Origin: CAYRIY01 sp964424335
GTDB lineage: Bacteria; Bacillota; Limnochordia; DTU080; RSA5
Direction: 5' to 3'
Assembly: GCA_964424335.1 (NCBI GenBank)
Contig: CAYRIY010000111.1
Coordinates: 1 to 11,181, forward strand
Length of the DNA stretch: 11,181 nucleotides
A program made the translations under genes and the position numbers. Shown one piece after another: positions 7,077-11,181 of this stretch. The notes under the pieces are model-generated. The model did no database searches. It had not been told where the DNA came from and saw only the letters and a program-made list of their open reading frames with translations. Numbering within the stretch: the first letter of the stretch is position 1; each line of letters begins with the position of its first letter.

Positions 7077-7378
7077 TGGCAATGCCCCGCTGTACGAGCG
7101 CCACGGTAATGATCCACGAGCTTCGAGAGGCTAGTAACTAGATGAGTTCGGTTGGCTCTGTAGATGATGTTTCGGCTATGTCGTTCTGAATGAACAAGGC
7201 CGGCTTGGTTGAGCTTGTTGAGATGCGTTGACATGGTATTCGGCGGCACGCTGAGCGCGCGGGCTACCTCGCCGGACGTCAGACCCTCCGCCTCATGCTT
7301 CAGCAGGAGCTCAAGCGCTTCCAATCGCGTTTGCTGCGCGAGCGCTTCCAAGATGCCGATGGTTCTCTCTATTTCCAT
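7073..7378 (-). CDS. ArsR-family winged-helix transcriptional regulator
   Basis: From the ATG at 7378 the product is 101 aa, a typical ArsR/SmtB length. It shows the N-terminal helix MEIERTIGILEALAQQTRLE, the LTSGEVARAL helix, a recognition helix SVPPNTMSTHLNKLNQ, and a wing at LVHSERHSRNIIYRAN. The ELCVCDL-type metal-binding signature is absent and the only Cys is near the C-terminus, so it is unlikely to be a classical arsenic or metal sensor. It heads the operon with the C5 methylase and Vsr (ATGA overlap) and probably controls their expression, as a controller protein does in restriction-modification systems; this is inference. The start is uncertain: GGAAG lies very close to this ATG, an in-frame ATG exists at 7408 and an in-frame TTG at 7444. 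An inverted repeat about 110 bp upstream is a plausible operator. Confidence 0.85.
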   Translation of the reverse strand: MEIERTIGILEALAQQTRLEALELLLKHEAEGLTSGEVARALSVPPNTMSTHLNKLNQAGLVHSERHSRNIIYRANRTHLVTSLSKLVDHYRGARTAGHCQ

Positions 7379-7489
7379 TCTTCCACGATGCCAGAAATAT
7401 GGACTCATCGCAAGCAATGATCGAGTACATGTTCCTATCTCCAATTACCGTCAGCTGACATCGGGACACGGCAAATGAGGATTCGCTGT

Positions 7490-7517
7490 CGGGAGAGTAA
7501 AATCATAGCCTCTCCCG
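7490..7517. promoter_or_regulatory. Inverted repeat bracketing a -10-like box: candidate operator/promoter
   Basis: CGGGAGAG (7490-7497) and CTCTCCCG (7510-7517) form a perfect 8-bp inverted repeat around a 12-base AT-rich centre. On the - strand the centre contains TATGAT (plus 7502-7507), one mismatch from a -10 consensus; on the + strand it contains TAAAAT (7498-7503). No good -35 is seen for either. There is no T-run on either side, so a terminator is unlikely. The location upstream of the arsR-like gene, facing the methylase operon and behind the divergent helicase gene, suits an autoregulatory site for a dimeric winged-helix protein. Confidence 0.4.
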
Positions 7518-7875
7518 GATTGGTATGGGGGGAATGCGCTTCCACCCCAGTCATCCCGCCGACCCCATGTCGTTCCCGTAATCTGCCGTTCACGGAAACC
7601 TAGTCCCGGCTTGTTGGAAGATCGGGTGTGGGGATATTGCTGCCGAGCAGATCTTGGATCGCAGCGAGCGAAAGCTGCCCGATGGCGCCTAAAACGTCGG
7701 CGCAATTGGCGAAGATATAGAAGCACGGTCAGTGGTCTTGGCCGAAGGCTCCAGCGCCAAGTTGATCAGCTTGACGGCGGCCCGCTGATCGCCAGCCTGG
7801 TCCATGCGCTCATCGCCATGATCGATCGACTTTGAGTGCGAGCGCCGTTCCATCGCGGACTCCGAGGCGCTGCAT
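7518..7875. other. Gene-free region between divergent operons; possible degenerate repeat
   Basis: No frame here gives a convincing protein. At 7571-7610, TTCCCGT and ACGGAAA (one mismatch) flank a 12-base loop, followed by a CC-TAG-TCCCGG stretch. This recalls the small REP-like hairpin elements of proteobacterial intergenic regions, but it is degenerate. Around 7680-7790 short open stretches end in stops in every frame, and a frame ending in AKLISLTAAR could be the tail of a decayed gene; I cannot assign it. The promoter for the helicase gene should lie here, but no clear -35/-10 pair is visible. TTGACG near 7769 lacks a matching -10. Confidence 0.3.
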
Positions 7876-10800
7876 ATGAATATGCCAGACACATTATCCC
7901 GCACCGCCTCCGTAGATCGCCACAACGGTGCTGGTTCATTTACACCTTCGAACCGTTATTCCTTTCGGTGGGCCGGTGGGATAAACGGGAAATCTACTAC
8001 GGGATTTTGGGGGGAGCGGGATTTGCTTGGGGGGGAACTGTCCAGGACAGCGCTTGCGCTGTGGCCGCATCAGCATGCGGCGCTCGACACGGTCGAAGCA
8101 TATTTCGCGTCGGCGAGCGCCCGCGCGTGCCTCGTCAATATGCCGACAGGCACCGGCAAAACGGGGGTGATGGCGACGATCGCGCGCCAGCGCGCTCAGC
8201 TTCGGCCGGTGCTAGTCGTCTGCCCCTCAGCGGCTTTGGTCGAGCAGCTCATCGCCCAGTTCAAAGACCGCTTCTGGGATAAGATCGGCGCGAACCCCGC
8301 TTGGAAGCCCGACAGAGTCTGGAATGTTCTGCCGAGTGATATCGAGAGCCTGGCCCAGCGCCTCGACGGTCATGGTGGCGAGCGGATCATCGTGGTCGGT
8401 ACCGTGCAGGCCATCCAGCAGATCGACGCTGACGGCAAGATCGATCAGCTCCATGGCCGCATCGGTACGATACTGTTCGATGAGGGGCATCGAGAGCCTG
8501 CACCTAGTTGGGCGCGCGTCGTCCGCGGTTTTGCTGTACCTACCGTCCTGTTCACTGCCACACCGTTTCGGAGCGATCTCAAGATCTTCGACGTCGATGG
8601 CGACCATATCCATTTTCTTGGCTTTGCTGACGCGGTCGATCAAGGCCTCATCCGTGGGGTCGAAATCGTTGAACAGCCATTGCCCCTGTCGCCGGAGGAC
8701 TATTCCCTTGCGCTTATCGCCAGGGTCGACGCGCTTGTGGCCGAGGGGCGATTCACAGCTGACAACAAGGTGATCGTGCGCTGCAACAGCGAGGAGTCAG
8801 TCGCCGAGATGCACCAGGCACTGACCGCGGGGCTTGCCGGTCGAGCTGACGGGGTCCTCGCGATCCATCATAATTTCGACGAGCGGCCCGATGACGGCAT
8901 TTTCGACGCGGTGCCGAGGGACCTGGCGGCGCGGGCCGAACGCTTTCTCGTCCACCAGTTCATGCTGATTGAAGGGATCGACGATCCCCGTTGCACGATG
9001 CTCGCGCTCTACGAACCGTTCACGAATACGCGCATGCTGGTCCAGCAGATTGGCAGGCTGATCCGTCATCCGGGGCCGATCGGCGACGCCGCGTCGGCCG
9101 CCTATGTCCTCGCGCCTAAGGGGGGTGACATCGCCAACGAATGGAACAGCTTCCTCGCCTTTGACGCAGCCTCGAAGGCGAATGATAACAAGCCGTTCGT
9201 CCGCAACGACGCGACGATCCTGGAAAACCTGATCGCAGCCCTGCCGACCCTCGACTATGTTATGGGGCGCTTCCGCGAACGACCCGATCTCGACGATCCC
9301 GGTCTCCATGACGACCTGCGCTTCCCCAGCGCGGCGGTCGCCTTCACGATCGAGCCAGATCTCGATCTGGACGAGCTCCAAAAGGCGATCAAGGCCGAAC
9401 TCATTCGCGAGGATCGCCACGAAGCGCTTACCGGTCGAACCGCCGACGGCAATTGCCGCTATCATATCACGCTCCGGCTGACTCCATCACCGTTCCTGTC
9501 GGGCAGCCTTTTTCAGGCGCCGAGCCTTGAGGCGACGATCTATGCGAAAAAGAATAAGCGTCTCTTCTTCTTCGACAGCGCGGGACTCTGGATCAACGAA
9601 CTCGATGGCATCGGCCCGCGCGTCAACGCCAAGACCTTACGCGCCCTTCTACCCGATGGACACGACAACAGCATTTCTTTCATGAGCGTCAAAAATACCG
9701 ATCTTGGGCCGCTGGCGCTGCGATCGCGCAGTCTGTCGGCACGCTCGCTCGATCGGTCGGGCGTGTTCATGGGCGAGCATCTCAACGTGGTAACACGCGC
9801 GACCGGCTATATTCACCCCAAGGCCGCTGAGGATGGGATCCGCCGGGCGGTTGGTTTCTCACGATCGCGTGTGCGCGACGGCAAAGGCAATGACCTGACC
9901 GCGCAGCAATATGCCGATTGGTGCGGTAAGGTCGATGCGCAGCTCGACGCCGCCGCCCGGACAGCATCGATCTTCACCCGCTTCGCCGTTCCGGACATGG
10001 TTCCGCCGGACACGACGCCGCTCAACATTCTCGTCGATATGGTCGAGATGGGCGATCAGTTCGTCGCTAAGGGGCAGACCGCGGCGGTCACGATCGAGGA
10101 TCTGTGTGTCGCGGTCGAGGAGGACACCGACCCCAAGGCGCCGGCGCCGTTCCGCTTCCTCTTGAATGCCGATGGAGAGGAGCATCCGGTCTGGATCGAC
10201 TGGAACGCCAAGAAGGCAAAATATTGGCTGGTGTCGCCTGGCCTTAGCCGAATCAAGACCAAGGACAACCCGAAGATCTCGCTGACCCGCCGCTTGAACC
10301 AACTGCAGCCTTTCCGGATCATCACCCGCGATCTCGCCCACACCTATGTCGGCGGCGATTTTTACCGGCTAGACCTGGATCTCACCGACCCAAAAGGTGC
10401 CGCGAGTCTGGTACTCGATCTGATCACCGCCATCCCCGGTCTCGGTGCGGTGACGTCGGAAAAGGGTATGTTGGTCGACGGCCATGTCGATTATTGGGCC
10501 GACGGCTCGCTATTTGAGTTTCTCGATAAGGCGCTCAGGCCCGACCGCGGCCCGGCGCTGTTCGGGCGGAATTTTCCTGATCTGGTGTGCGACGATCTTC
10601 AGGACGAGGTCGGCGACTTCCTCGGCCTAGATGAGACATCGGCTAGGCCGGCGGCAGTGGCCGTCGCAGGCAAATGGAAAAAGGGCAATCCCGGCGTGTC
10701 GGCGTCAGCCTTTTACGACGTCTGCGCGCAGGGCCTCAAAAATCTCGCGTATATGAAAAGCGACGGGGTCGTTCTGCCGGGCAGCCAGACTCGGTTCGAT

Positions 10801-11100
10801 GGTCGTTGGCGGTTGTCAAAGCGCAATTCGCCCATAACCCAGACGGTCGATCGCAAACGACATGGCCGCGGATCGAAGGCCTTCCGCGGCGCCTTCCAGC
10901 GTCTGCGCGCCGCCCCGACGACCGACCGGGCGATCTGGCTGGTCTGTTCGGGCGGCATGCTGTCGCTCAGCAAGCTCAAGGCCGAGTTCGCTAAACCCCA
11001 GCCCGAGCCGCACGTACTCCAATTCTATCACCTGGTACTCTCGACATATTCGGCGTGCCAATCGGTCGGGGTCCAACTTCGAATTTTCTGCGCCGAATAG
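7876..11100 (+). CDS. SF2 DEAD/DEAH-type helicase with probable C-terminal PD-(D/E)XK nuclease
   Basis: This 1074-aa protein begins with a superfamily 2 helicase core like that of restriction-enzyme translocases. It has a Q-like WPHQHAAL (64-71), Walker A MPTGTGKT (89-96), DEGH (202-205), FTATPFR (226-232) and motif VI QQIGRLIRHPG (390-400). Residues about 430-850 are unrecognised and may hold target-recognition or spacer domains. Residues about 900-957 resemble a degenerate PD-(D/E)XK nuclease seen at the end of related helicases: DLQDEVGDF (907-915, with Asp907, Glu911 and Asp914), a strand VAVAGKW with Lys933, and SASAFYDVCAQGLKNL (942-957) containing a conserved-looking Gln952. A His usually two residues before the Lys is replaced, which may matter. 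ATG 7876 has GAGG at 7864-7867, but the first ~50 residues are unlike known helicases, and an in-frame TTG at 8023 with GGGGAG at 8011-8016 is an alternative. It is divergent from the methylase operon and may be its restriction partner. Confidence 0.85.
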   Translation: MNMPDTLSRTASVDRHNGAGSFTPSNRYSFRWAGGINGKSTTGFWGERDLLGGELSRTALALWPHQHAALDTVEAYFASASARACLVNMPTGTGKTGVMATIARQRAQLRPVLVVCPSAALVEQLIAQFKDRFWDKIGANPAWKPDRVWNVLPSDIESLAQRLDGHGGERIIVVGTVQAIQQIDADGKIDQLHGRIGTILFDEGHREPAPSWARVVRGFAVPTVLFTATPFRSDLKIFDVDGDHIHFLGFADAVDQGLIRGVEIVEQPLPLSPEDYSLALIARVDALVAEGRFTADNKVIVRCNSEESVAEMHQALTAGLAGRADGVLAIHHNFDERPDDGIFDAVPRDLAARAERFLVHQFMLIEGIDDPRCTMLALYEPFTNTRMLVQQIGRLIRHPGPIGDAASAAYVLAPKGGDIANEWNSFLAFDAASKANDNKPFVRNDATILENLIAALPTLDYVMGRFRERPDLDDPGLHDDLRFPSAAVAFTIEPDLDLDELQKAIKAELIREDRHEALTGRTADGNCRYHITLRLTPSPFLSGSLFQAPSLEATIYAKKNKRLFFFDSAGLWINELDGIGPRVNAKTLRALLPDGHDNSISFMSVKNTDLGPLALRSRSLSARSLDRSGVFMGEHLNVVTRATGYIHPKAAEDGIRRAVGFSRSRVRDGKGNDLTAQQYADWCGKVDAQLDAAARTASIFTRFAVPDMVPPDTTPLNILVDMVEMGDQFVAKGQTAAVTIEDLCVAVEEDTDPKAPAPFRFLLNADGEEHPVWIDWNAKKAKYWLVSPGLSRIKTKDNPKISLTRRLNQLQPFRIITRDLAHTYVGGDFYRLDLDLTDPKGAASLVLDLITAIPGLGAVTSEKGMLVDGHVDYWADGSLFEFLDKALRPDRGPALFGRNFPDLVCDDLQDEVGDFLGLDETSARPAAVAVAGKWKKGNPGVSASAFYDVCAQGLKNLAYMKSDGVVLPGSQTRFDGRWRLSKRNSPITQTVDRKRHGRGSKAFRGAFQRLRAAPTTDRAIWLVCSGGMLSLSKLKAEFAKPQPEPHVLQFYHLVLSTYSACQSVGVQLRIFCAE

Positions 11101-11181
11101 CTCCCGGCCACCCGGACATTTCGACAGCCCTTGTCGTCAGCGTGTGAGTACGCGATTGCCATCGATGGATGTCGGCTTTAG

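Noticed and set aside
7451..7726. 91-codon - strand frame upstream of the arsR-like gene
   Set aside because: The translation looks like a translated intergenic repeat, rich in Arg and Gly, without a ribosome site or domain.
8797..9465. 222-codon open frame on the - strand
   Set aside because: It is antisense to the SF2 helicase core, whose motifs are unambiguous; long antisense frames are expected in GC-rich genes.
11122..11136. CGACA/TGTCG hairpin after the SF2 helicase as a terminator
   Set aside because: The stem is only 5 bp and no T-run follows; the 81 bp after the gene show nothing else.

Overview
The window is about 11.2 kb of GC-rich DNA (by eye near 60%), densely coded. Base composition and protein style fit a high-GC proteobacterium, perhaps an alphaproteobacterium, but no taxonomic marker gene is present, so this is only an inference. 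Nearly every recognisable gene is a nuclease, a DNA helicase, a DNA methyltransferase or a transcription factor, so the window reads as part of a defence island. There are no rRNA or tRNA genes, no CRISPR array, no transposase and no integrase.

Left part (1-5390, + strand): a 5'-truncated HNH endonuclease gene (1-780) is followed after 73 bp by a tightly packed four-gene operon. It encodes a coiled-coil/probable winged-helix protein (854-1606), a Cas4/RecB-like PD-(D/E)XK nuclease with a probable Fe-S cysteine quartet (1603-2652), an unrecognised 465-aa protein (2649-4046) and an SF1 helicase of Upf1/Dna2 type (4047-5390). The genes are joined by ATGA overlaps or abutting stop/start codons. 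The Fe-S nuclease and the SF1B helicase together look like Dna2 split into two polypeptides. With the two unrecognised partners, this is the best candidate here for an undescribed defence or DNA-processing system.

Middle part (5366-7378, - strand): an ArsR-family regulator, a C5-cytosine methyltransferase and a Vsr mismatch endonuclease form a second overlapping operon. It points toward the first, and the 3' ends of vsr and the SF1 helicase gene overlap by 25 bp. An 8-bp perfect inverted repeat (7490-7517) upstream of the arsR-like gene brackets a -10-like hexamer and is a candidate operator.

Right part (7876-11100, + strand): divergent from the methylase operon is a 1074-aa SF2 helicase. 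Its C-terminal region resembles a PD-(D/E)XK nuclease module, so it may be the restriction arm that goes with the methylase. The intervening ~430 bp hold no convincing gene. A working model is a modification arm (methylase, Vsr, regulator) flanked by two ATP-dependent nuclease-helicase machines, with an HNH nuclease at the edge. Whether these form one system or several neighbouring ones cannot be decided from sequence alone.
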